Below, piece after piece: positions 1-6,875 of a DNA stretch of 17,776 bases. The stretch covers positions 1-17,776 of the forward strand of contig CAZLYK010000115.1 in the NCBI GenBank assembly GCA_964563495.1, given 5' to 3'. The stretch's first letter is position 1, and every line of letters begins with the position of its first letter. The stretch is from CAZLYK01 sp964563495 (GTDB lineage Bacteria; Acidobacteriota; Blastocatellia; RBC074). The translations under genes were made by a program, and so were the position numbers. The notes below the pieces were generated by a model. The model was not told the origin of the DNA and did no database searches. It worked only from the letters and a program-made list of their open reading frames with translations.

Positions 1-2312
1 GTGTCGGTGCGCAGGCGCTCGCTGCCCCAGACCACAACGTCATAAGCTTTCTGCTCGTCATAAACTTCGCCGACCTTCGTGCCCTTGACGAAAGTCGCCA
101 GCGCGCGCCGCACTTCGCCCGGCGTGAGACCTAACCGCGCGAGGGCCTCGGTTTTCAGCCGCGCTTCGACTTGCGGCACGAGAACCTGTTGTTCGAGCTT
201 GAGATTGCTCACTCCGGGCACGCTGCTTATCGTCGTTTGAATCTCTGCCGCTTTGGCGCGCAGCGTCTCCAGGTTAGGGCCATAGAGCCGGACAACGATG
301 CTCGCCCCCGTGCCCGTCAGGACTTCCTTGGTGCGCTCCTTCAGATAGGTCAGGACGTCGCGAAAGAGACCCGGATAGCCGTCGACCGTTTCGTGAATCC
401 GCGCCACAGTTGTCTCGTAATCGGCTTGCGGGTCGATGCTGATCCAGAGTTCGGTGAAGTTCGGCCCGACCACTTCATCAGCGACCTCGGCTCGTCCGAT
501 GTGCGAGCCGAAATTACGGACGCCTGGAATCGAGCGCAACTCCCGGCTGACGGCCATGATACTTCGGTTCATGGCGTCGATCGAGGAGCCGGGTTTCCCG
601 ACCCAGTGCATGAGAAAGTCCGTCTCCTTGAATTCGGGGAAGAATCCCTCGCCGAGGTAGGGGAGAGCCGCCGCCGTGGCGATGAAAATGGCGACCATCG
701 CGGCGATGGTCGCACGACCGTGCTTGACCAGGCGGGGCAGCGCGGCGCGGTAGAGGCGTTTTAGCCGGCTCGTGAGCGGCGATTCACGCTCCCTCGCATT
801 TGGCAGGAGGAGCAGTGAGAGCGCGGGCGTGAGCGTCAGTGCGACTGCCAGCGAAGCCAGCACTGCCAGCACATACGAGACGGCGAGTGGGCGAAAGAAA
901 GAACCCGCCAGCCCATCGAGCAGGAAGACCGGCAGAAAGACGAGCACGACGATCAGCGTCGCGTAAACGATCGCGCTGCGGACTTCGAGAGAGGCTTTGA
1001 GAACCACCATGAACGGCGAGATGGGATTTCCCGCCTGACGATTGAGACGCAGTCGACGCTGGATGTTTTCGACATCAATGATCGCGTCGTCGACGACTTC
1101 GCCGAGCGCCAGGATCAATCCAGCCAGCACCATGGTGTTGACCGTGCTCCCTGTGTAATGGAGCACCAGCCCGGCGGCGACCAGCGATAACGGGATGGCC
1201 GTCAGACTGATGAACGATGTGCGCCAGTCAAAGAGAAAGAGCGAGAGCACGACGACTACTAAAATGCAGCCGACGAGCAGAGCATGGTTGAGATTGCGCA
1301 GCGCCATCTCGATGAAGGTCGCGGGGCGGAAGATCGTCGAATCAATTTCGATGTCTTTTAATCCCGGCCTCAGATCGTTGAGCGCGGCTTCGACATTGCG
1401 CGTCACGTCAAGAGTGTTGCCCTGCGGTTGCTTCTCGACGATCAGCAGCAGCCCCGGTTTGTCGTTGATCACCGCATCGCCGATAGGCGGCGGGAAACCC
1501 TCGCGCACTTCGGCCACCTGCCCCAGCAGCAAGGGGGCGGCGAAACCGGCAACCTTGCTTCGGGTCGTGGCGACCGGGACCTGCGCCAGATCTCGCGGCC
1601 CGGCAATCGATTGGACGTGGGTAAGAGAAAGCCGCTGGTTCGGCGTATCAATAAAGCCGCCTGTCTCCGGGATGACCGCTTCGCGCGCCGACTGCGTGAC
1701 CGCATTGAGGGTGACGTTATGGGCGCGCAGCCGATCAGGATCGATGATCACCTGGAACTGCCGGTCGCGCTGGCCCCAGATCGCTACATTCGCCACCCCG
1801 GGTACCGCCATGAGTCGCGGGCGAATCGTCCAGCGCGCGAGGTCGGTCATCTCCATCTGCGAAAGCGTCTTTGAGGAAAGACCGATCTTGAGCAGGCGAC
1901 TGGTCGATGAGAGGGGAGAAAGAATAACCGGAGGTTTTGAGACACCGGGCAGGCGGCCGGCCGCGAGCGCCAGGCGTTCCTGGACAAGCTGGCGCGCGAT
2001 CATCAAGTCTGTCCCCGCTTCGAAGATGAGCACGACCGACGACAAACCGAGCACCGATTTCGAGCGTAACGTTTTGAGCGAGGTCAGGCCATTGAGCGAA
2101 TTTTCGATCGGAACGGTGACCAGACTTTCGACCTCCGTGGTCGAGAGTCCCGGCGCTTCTGTCTGAATCTCCACGAGCGGCGGCGCGAATTCGGGAAAGA
2201 CATCGAGTTGTGTGTTGGGCAGGCTGCGAAAGCCGGCGACCAACAGAAGTACGGCAAGGATGGCGACGATGCCGCGTAATTTGAGCGAAGTCGAGACAAT
2301 CTGATTGAGCAT
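1..2312 (-). CDS. CusA/CzcA-type RND efflux pump, inner-membrane subunit (3' end outside window)
   Basis: Inner-membrane proton-driven pump of a tripartite efflux complex. The reading frame starts at ATG 2312 and stays open to the left edge, giving 770 of the usual 1,000-1,050 residues. The N-terminus has the RND first membrane helix (about residues 12-30), then the conserved stretch with DVFPEF and the TTEVESLVTVPIE block of the heavy-metal RND family. Residues D408 and D409 in GEVVDDAIIDVEN match the membrane-embedded acidic residues used for proton relay. A porter-domain stretch with LGEGFFPEF follows the second membrane bundle, and residues near the edge resemble the docking-domain part of CzcA. 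It lies 25 bases after the adaptor gene. Its ribosome binding site is weak, so translation may depend on coupling. Substrate is uncertain: the copper-binding Met positions of CusA are not evident by my from-memory alignment. It could export metals or organic compounds. Confidence 0.93.
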   Translation of the reverse strand, partial: MLNQIVSTSLKLRGIVAILAVLLLVAGFRSLPNTQLDVFPEFAPPLVEIQTEAPGLSTTEVESLVTVPIENSLNGLTSLKTLRSKSVLGLSSVVLIFEAGTDLMIARQLVQERLALAAGRLPGVSKPPVILSPLSSTSRLLKIGLSSKTLSQMEMTDLARWTIRPRLMAVPGVANVAIWGQRDRQFQVIIDPDRLRAHNVTLNAVTQSAREAVIPETGGFIDTPNQRLSLTHVQSIAGPRDLAQVPVATTRSKVAGFAAPLLLGQVAEVREGFPPPIGDAVINDKPGLLLIVEKQPQGNTLDVTRNVEAALNDLRPGLKDIEIDSTIFRPATFIEMALRNLNHALLVGCILVVVVLSLFLFDWRTSFISLTAIPLSLVAAGLVLHYTGSTVNTMVLAGLILALGEVVDDAIIDVENIQRRLRLNRQAGNPISPFMVVLKASLEVRSAIVYATLIVVLVFLPVFLLDGLAGSFFRPLAVSYVLAVLASLAVALTLTPALSLLLLPNARERESPLTSRLKRLYRAALPRLVKHGRATIAAMVAIFIATAAALPYLGEGFFPEFKETDFLMHWVGKPGSSIDAMNRSIMAVSRELRSIPGVRNFGSHIGRAEVADEVVGPNFTELWISIDPQADYETTVARIHETVDGYPGLFRDVLTYLKERTKEVLTGTGASIVVRLYGPNLETLRAKAAEIQTTISSVPGVSNLKLEQQVLVPQVEARLKTEALARLGLTPGEVRRALATFVKGTKVGEVYDEQKAYDVVVWGSERLRTD

Positions 2313-2337
2313 GGCGATGATAGTCCCGGTATCCGAT

Positions 2338-3540
2338 TTATTTGCCCGCGCCGAATTCGGTTCCGAACAGTTCGACCGCGCCGGCGGTGACGATTTTTGC
2401 GCCGGCTCGGGGGCCGCGGCCGAGCAAGGCCAGCGAGCCGCTCACGCGTTTCACCTCGACCGGGCGCCGGACAAAGGTCTGGGGCGCGGTGTTTTCGTAA
2501 ACCCACGTCGCGCCATGAATATCGTGGAGGACTGCAGACCAGGGGATGACCAGACTTTGCTCCTGCTCGTGTAGTGTGAGCGTCACCCCGACGCGTTGTC
2601 CCGGGCGCAGCGATTTATCGCCATTCGGCAAACCGTAGTAGAGGTCCGCCGTGGCCGCTATCGGATCGGCCGAAGGTGGTGCGTTGACCGGCTGCGCCGT
2701 GAGCACTGGGGCGCCCGGGGCATCGTTCAAGTTGCGAACGCGCGCCGGCCGCCGGCGCGCCACCTGTTGCAGATCGCCTACATAGACCGGAACGCGAATC
2801 CAGATGTTTGCCAGATTGGCTATCTCGACGAGCGGCGCGCCTCCGACCGCCGCCTGGCCCGCGCCGGCGTTGACTTTCTGAATCATGCCGCTGATGGGCG
2901 CGGTGATCGCGACGGTGAAATTGGAATCAAGCGCGCCTTGATCAAATCTTGCCAGGCGTTCGCGAGCGCCTTTCATTTCGGCTTCGGCGACGGCGAGCTC
3001 CGCTTGCGCTTCTTCGAGTGCGCGCACACTCCCGGCTTTCTCCTGCGCCAGGATCTCAGCCCGCGCCTTGCGCTGTCGGATTCCATTGACGCGCTCGGTC
3101 AGCGTGGTTATATCTCGTTCGAGCTGCACGCGCAGGTCGCGTTCGGGGGCCAGGTATGGCGTCAGCCGGAAGAGAGCTTGTCCCTTGCGGACTGTCTGGC
3201 CGATAAATGGCGTGCCGCCAGGCCCCGGTTGCAGTGTGCCTGAGAGCGGAGCCGCAACCAGCATCGTCTGCCCCTCCGGCGCGACGACTTCACCGCCGGC
3301 GTCGAGCGTCCGCTCCACGTCCCTATACTCGATAGCGGCGGTCTCGATGCTGAGCCGCTTCTCCGCTTCCGGCGTCAGTTTGATGGTGGCGAGATCGGCC
3401 TCTTTGACGGCGTGCTCGACCTTGGCGGGTGGGGTCGGTTTCGGCTGCTCGGCGTGCGATGATGAACAGCCCGACAACCAGATCGACAAGGCTATGACTA
3501 GACAGAGATTGAGAGTTGGAAAGATTCTACCTTTTTGCAT
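2338..3540 (-). CDS. Periplasmic adaptor (CusB/CzcB-like membrane fusion lipoprotein)
   Basis: Adaptor linking the RND pump to the outer-membrane channel; 400 residues. The open frame extends upstream to 3717, but ATG 3540 is chosen because AGAGGAG sits six bases before it and the protein then begins with a clean lipoprotein signal: a hydrophobic helix and lipobox LSGC, with the lipidated Cys at position 25. After a Pro/Lys-rich linker come the first half of the barrel-sandwich/lipoyl region (about 75-130), an alpha-helical coiled-coil hairpin (about 130-200), the second lipoyl half (about 205-240), a beta-barrel (about 245-325) and the membrane-proximal domain (about 330-395). The start overlaps the end of the outer-membrane factor gene by 14 bases, so translational coupling is likely. 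There is no Met- or His-rich N-terminal metal-binding segment, so the metal specificity seen in CusB cannot be assumed. Confidence 0.93.
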   Translation of the reverse strand: MQKGRIFPTLNLCLVIALSIWLSGCSSSHAEQPKPTPPAKVEHAVKEADLATIKLTPEAEKRLSIETAAIEYRDVERTLDAGGEVVAPEGQTMLVAAPLSGTLQPGPGGTPFIGQTVRKGQALFRLTPYLAPERDLRVQLERDITTLTERVNGIRQRKARAEILAQEKAGSVRALEEAQAELAVAEAEMKGARERLARFDQGALDSNFTVAITAPISGMIQKVNAGAGQAAVGGAPLVEIANLANIWIRVPVYVGDLQQVARRRPARVRNLNDAPGAPVLTAQPVNAPPSADPIAATADLYYGLPNGDKSLRPGQRVGVTLTLHEQEQSLVIPWSAVLHDIHGATWVYENTAPQTFVRRPVEVKRVSGSLALLGRGPRAGAKIVTAGAVELFGTEFGAGK

Positions 3541-4939
3541 TGAAACTCCTCTCGGGGTTCTGTCCGGTACTGCGCTCAAGCTGTGCTGCGGAGCGGCGCA
3601 CGTCGGCACGCAACTCGGCCTCGCGTTGCCGCACCTCGACCAGCCGTCGCACGGCTTCCAGGACGAAGAGGTAAGACTGATCGCCTTGATTGAAAGAGCT
3701 GCGGGCGAGCCGGACATTTTCTTCAGCCAAGGGCAGCGTCTGAGCCTCCCAGATCGCCAGTGTTTCGCGCGCCTGTTGGTGCTGGTGGTAAGCCTCCTCT
3801 ACCTCGCCGGTGATCCGTTGTCGTACGGCCAGGTATTGCCAAGAGGCGCGTTCGACCTCTGCATCGGCGCGTCTGACGCCACCCTGATTGCGATTGAAGA
3901 CCGGCAATTCGATGAGCGCACCGGGGCGCGGCGCAAACGGAACGCCTTCACCCTGTTTGATGTTGAGCAGTCCGGCCAGCGTGGCGACCCGCGAGCGCTC
4001 CCACCTGGCGCGCTGAGCAGCGGCCTCGATCCCCAATGCCGCCGAGCGCAGGTCGGGCCGCGACTCGTAGGCGAGTTTAAGCATTTCCTCAAGCGCCGTC
4101 GTTGCTTCCGCCCGACCAACTTTCATCCCCGCCGGGATCGTCTGGGCAGTTTGCGTCACGGCCTGCACTTCGGGTCTGAGTTCGGGTTTTAATTCCGGTT
4201 CCGATCGAACTTCTGATTGTCCGTTCGTGCCGAGCAACTGGCGCAGGCGGTCACGCATGATCGCCACCTCGCGTCCGAACCTTGTGGCTTGCTCTTCCGA
4301 GAGGCTCTGATCAAGCCGCGCGGCAGTCGCCTCAACCTCGCTGACATCACCCACGCGAAGCCTGACATTTGTCAGCCGGACGATCTGTCCACGGACGTCG
4401 ACTGCTTCGCCGGCGAGTCGCGCCCTTTCCCGCGCCAGCAGCCAGTCGGTATAAGCCACGCGTACGTCGCGGATCAGGTTGAGGGCATTCTGTTCGAGAC
4501 TGGCGGCGACGCGGCTGACTTCGATCGTCGACGACTCGACACGGCGGCGGCGTTGCCAGAAGACTTCGAGCGGGAAGTTGAGCAGTCCCTCAAATTGCCG
4601 GTACGGGCCGACCGGCAGAATGAGCGAAAGGATAGGATTGCGCAGCAATCCCGCATCGACCAGATCGGCACGCGCCAGCCCCAATGTCTCCAGATCGGCG
4701 TGAAGCGTCGCATTGTTCCAGAGCGCAATCGCGACAGCCTCGTCTTCCGACAACCCATCCTCGAGCTTGACCCCGTCGGGCAGCGCGAAGCGAGGTTGTT
4801 TATCCGGTGCTTTCCCGTTGTGCCCGGTCATCTGTTCGACGCGAGACGGCGGCGGTAGTTTCTTTTGCGCCTGCGCCGTACCCGCCGCTGTTAATGCCCA
4901 ACCGCAGTAAATCAGCGCAACAGCGATTATCCGATTCAC
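3527..4939 (-). CDS. TolC/CusC-family outer-membrane efflux channel
   Basis: Outer-membrane exit duct of the tripartite pump; 470 residues, a usual length for the family. It starts at GTG 4939, with GGGGGA six bases upstream. The N-terminus is a typical Sec signal peptide with an AQA cleavage site before Q25. No convincing lipobox is present, unlike E. coli CusC. Two outer-membrane-efflux-protein repeats follow (about 62-240 and 278-465), rich in long amphipathic helices with the NATLHADLETLGLARADL type of motif at the first helix. Between them, residues 241-270 form a Glu/Pro-rich low-complexity insert of the PELKPELRPE type, variable in this family. The gene begins 15 bases after the PepSY-like gene and overlaps the adaptor gene, consistent with a single operon ordered small protein, channel, adaptor, pump. 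Confidence 0.92.
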   Translation of the reverse strand: MNRIIAVALIYCGWALTAAGTAQAQKKLPPPSRVEQMTGHNGKAPDKQPRFALPDGVKLEDGLSEDEAVAIALWNNATLHADLETLGLARADLVDAGLLRNPILSLILPVGPYRQFEGLLNFPLEVFWQRRRRVESSTIEVSRVAASLEQNALNLIRDVRVAYTDWLLARERARLAGEAVDVRGQIVRLTNVRLRVGDVSEVEATAARLDQSLSEEQATRFGREVAIMRDRLRQLLGTNGQSEVRSEPELKPELRPEVQAVTQTAQTIPAGMKVGRAEATTALEEMLKLAYESRPDLRSAALGIEAAAQRARWERSRVATLAGLLNIKQGEGVPFAPRPGALIELPVFNRNQGGVRRADAEVERASWQYLAVRQRITGEVEEAYHQHQQARETLAIWEAQTLPLAEENVRLARSSFNQGDQSYLFVLEAVRRLVEVRQREAELRADVRRSAAQLERSTGQNPERSFNAKR

Positions 4940-4954
4940 AATTGTTCCCCCACA

Positions 4955-5428
4955 TTATTTGACCAATTGACCCTCGGGCGAGACTTTGACTTCGACGATT
5001 CTCGTGCCTTTCTTCAAGTGCGCTTCGTAGAAGACGAGCGCGCCTTCTTTGGTGACCGATTCGACCAGCAAAATTTTTCCCTTGCCCGCCTGTTTCATGA
5101 ACTCAGCCTTGACGACCTGGGGCACGGAGTTCAGCGCGACCTGGTCCTCGACCTCGACAACCTTGCCGTCGGCGCCGATCAGCACGTCTCTGATGTGGCC
5201 CGCGACTTTCAACGAGACTTCATAATAAGTTTGGCCGTTCTCTATTTCTTTGGTCAGTCCGCGAACGACAGCCCCTTTACTCTGTGCTTTGACCGTCTGC
5301 TGGACGGCCGTCGGCAGGTCTTTCATCGTCACCCTGACCTCCTGCTCCTGAGCCGGCGTGGATGCGACGGCGGGCAGAGCGAGAGCGATAAGCGCGAATG
5401 CGACGAATTTTGCCTTAACAAATTGCAT
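4955..5428 (-). CDS. Small exported PepSY-like protein, first gene of the efflux operon
   Basis: Secreted or periplasmic protein of 157 residues. There are two in-frame ATGs, at 5437 and 5428. AAAGGA lies eight bases before 5428 but abuts 5437, so 5428 is chosen. A Sec signal peptide (hydrophobic core about residues 7-20, then AVA/STPAQ) precedes two tandem related units of about 60 residues, each built as helix, strand, strand, strand. The first contains DLPTAVQQTVKAQ and GQTYYEVSL, the second VPQVVKAEFMKQA and FYEAHLKKG. This is the pattern of PepSY-like domains, which are thought to bind peptides or inhibit periplasmic enzymes. It is the promoter-proximal gene, 15 bases before the channel gene, so a role in sensing or in pump assembly is plausible but not demonstrated. 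The PepSY-like call rests on motif shape rather than catalytic residues. Confidence 0.75.
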   Translation of the reverse strand: MQFVKAKFVAFALIALALPAVASTPAQEQEVRVTMKDLPTAVQQTVKAQSKGAVVRGLTKEIENGQTYYEVSLKVAGHIRDVLIGADGKVVEVEDQVALNSVPQVVKAEFMKQAGKGKILLVESVTKEGALVFYEAHLKKGTRIVEVKVSPEGQLVK

Positions 5429-5573
5429 AGTATCCATCCTTTCATGTATAGCGTCCGGTGATTGCCGATCCTGCCCGGGCGCCGCGTGTGGCGGAAATCG
5501 GCGTCTCGACAGGCAGAGGATAGCTGAAGGAAGTTAAACAGGGGATAAACTGCCGGCGAATTCAACATGATTC

Positions 5574-6704
5574 TCAGATAGCGTTTTGGAGTTTCAGCTC
5601 TGCGATTTCATGAGAATCGAATCCCCAGTCGGCAAGGACTTTTTCAGGGTCTTCGCCGGCGGCAGCGGGCGGAGGCCGGAGTTCTGCCCGCGTTCGGCTG
5701 AAGCGCGGAGCGGGAGCGGGTTGAATCGCGCCGCCAACCTCGATAAAAGTGCCGCGCGCGAGGTTGTGAGCGTGTCTGGGTGCTTCGTCCAGGTCCAGCA
5801 CCGGGGCGAAACAAACATCGGATCCTTCCATCAACCGGCACCATTCGTCTCGCGTTCTGGTGCTGAAGACGGCTGTCAGCTTCGCCTTGAGCTCGGGCCA
5901 CTTTGTTGCATCCATCTGGTCCGCAAAAGCGGGGTCATCGCCGATGCCGGTCTTTTCCAGGAGCAAAGCGTAAAACTGCGGTTCGATCGAGCCGATTGCA
6001 ACATACTTCCCATCTGCACATTGGTAGGTGTCGTAAAAATGCGCGCCGCCGTCGAGCATATTGCTCTCTCTCTGATTGCTCCACCGGCCTGCGGCTTTGA
6101 GTTGGTAGATCATAGCCATGAGACAGGCCGAGCCATCGGTCATGGCCGCGTCGATCACCTGGCCTTTACCCGACTGGCGCGCTTCCAGAATTCCGCAGAC
6201 AATACCGAAGGCGAGGAGCATCCCGCCGCCTCCGAAATCGCCGATCAGGTTGAGTGGAGGCACGGGTTTTTCTCCGGCTCGCCCGATGGCGTGCAGGACG
6301 CCGCTCAGAGCGATGTAATTGAGATCGTGCCCGGCGGCGTCCTTGAGCGGCCCGGTCTGGCCCCAGCCGGTCATACGGCCATAGACCAGGCGCGGGTTTC
6401 GACCGAGACAGACTTCCGGACCGACGCCGAGCCGTTCCATAACTCCGGGGCGAAACCCTTCGATCAGCGCATCGGCTTGTTCGATCAATCGCAGCACTGC
6501 TTCAACTCCGGCAGGGTGTTTCAGATCGATCGCGACCGGGCGGCGACCGCGCAGGTAGGTAGTCCGTTTAGAGCCCGTCCCTTTGTCGCTCAGGCGATCG
6601 ATTCGAATTACCTCGGCTCCCATATCGGCCAGCATCATCGCGCAAAACGGGGCAGGGCCGATTCCGGCAAACTCTACGACCTTTATTCCTTTGAGCGGTC
6701 CCAC
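5574..6704 (-). CDS. Alpha-methylacyl-CoA racemase / CoA-transferase family III (CaiB/BaiF)
   Basis: Cytoplasmic enzyme of 376 residues. It starts at GTG 6704, with a strong AGGAGG eight bases upstream. The fold signature begins with GPLKGIKVVEFAGIGPAPF and the LADMGAEVIRID nucleotide-binding element. Residues known as important in the Mycobacterium tuberculosis racemase MCR are present at matching numbers: R91, H126 (GHDLNY), D156 (IGDFGGGG), D190 and E241. That supports a racemase acting on 2-methyl-branched acyl-CoA, epimerising C2 through an enolate, rather than a formyl- or succinyl-CoA transferase. The C-terminal half carries the small domain with the DVCFAPVLDLDEA motif. It is alone on its strand, 145 bases upstream of the efflux operon, with no other beta-oxidation genes in view. 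A family III CoA-transferase with another substrate cannot be excluded. Confidence 0.9.
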   Translation of the reverse strand: MGPLKGIKVVEFAGIGPAPFCAMMLADMGAEVIRIDRLSDKGTGSKRTTYLRGRRPVAIDLKHPAGVEAVLRLIEQADALIEGFRPGVMERLGVGPEVCLGRNPRLVYGRMTGWGQTGPLKDAAGHDLNYIALSGVLHAIGRAGEKPVPPLNLIGDFGGGGMLLAFGIVCGILEARQSGKGQVIDAAMTDGSACLMAMIYQLKAAGRWSNQRESNMLDGGAHFYDTYQCADGKYVAIGSIEPQFYALLLEKTGIGDDPAFADQMDATKWPELKAKLTAVFSTRTRDEWCRLMEGSDVCFAPVLDLDEAPRHAHNLARGTFIEVGGAIQPAPAPRFSRTRAELRPPPAAAGEDPEKVLADWGFDSHEIAELKLQNAI

Positions 6705-6744
6705 GGTGATTGCCTCCTTCAGATCATCTTTTGGCGAATTGATA

Positions 6745-6833
6745 AATAGACAGGATAGACAGGATTTGTCCAGGATTTTACAAGATCGGGTCTTGTTCTA
6801 TCCGGTAATCATCTTGTTTATCCTGTCTATTTT
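6745..6833. repeat. Long imperfect hairpin built of CAGGAT units
   Basis: Between the divergent racemase and regulator genes the sequence holds an outer inverted pair (ATAGACAGGATAGACAGGAT near 6746-6765 against its near-complement at about 6812-6832). Inside it lie a second pair (CAGGAT 6771-6776 against ATCCGG 6800-6805) and a perfect inner stem (ACAAGA 6780-6785 and TCTTGT 6791-6796). CAGGAT recurs three times at 10-11 base spacing in the left arm. I recall similar CAGGAT/ATCCTGT intergenic elements as dispersed repeats in many bacterial genomes. It could end transcripts in either direction or be a mobile repeat. It lacks the simple stem plus T-run of an intrinsic terminator. Confidence 0.7.
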
Positions 6834-6875
6834 TAATAGTCAAATCGAGCTAAGATTCCGGCTGAGGAAGCATCG

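Noticed and set aside
171..3243. Several long plus-strand open frames across the efflux pump and adaptor genes
   Set aside because: They are opposite-strand shadows of GC-rich genes with clear family motifs on the minus strand, and none shows domain signatures or ribosome binding sites.
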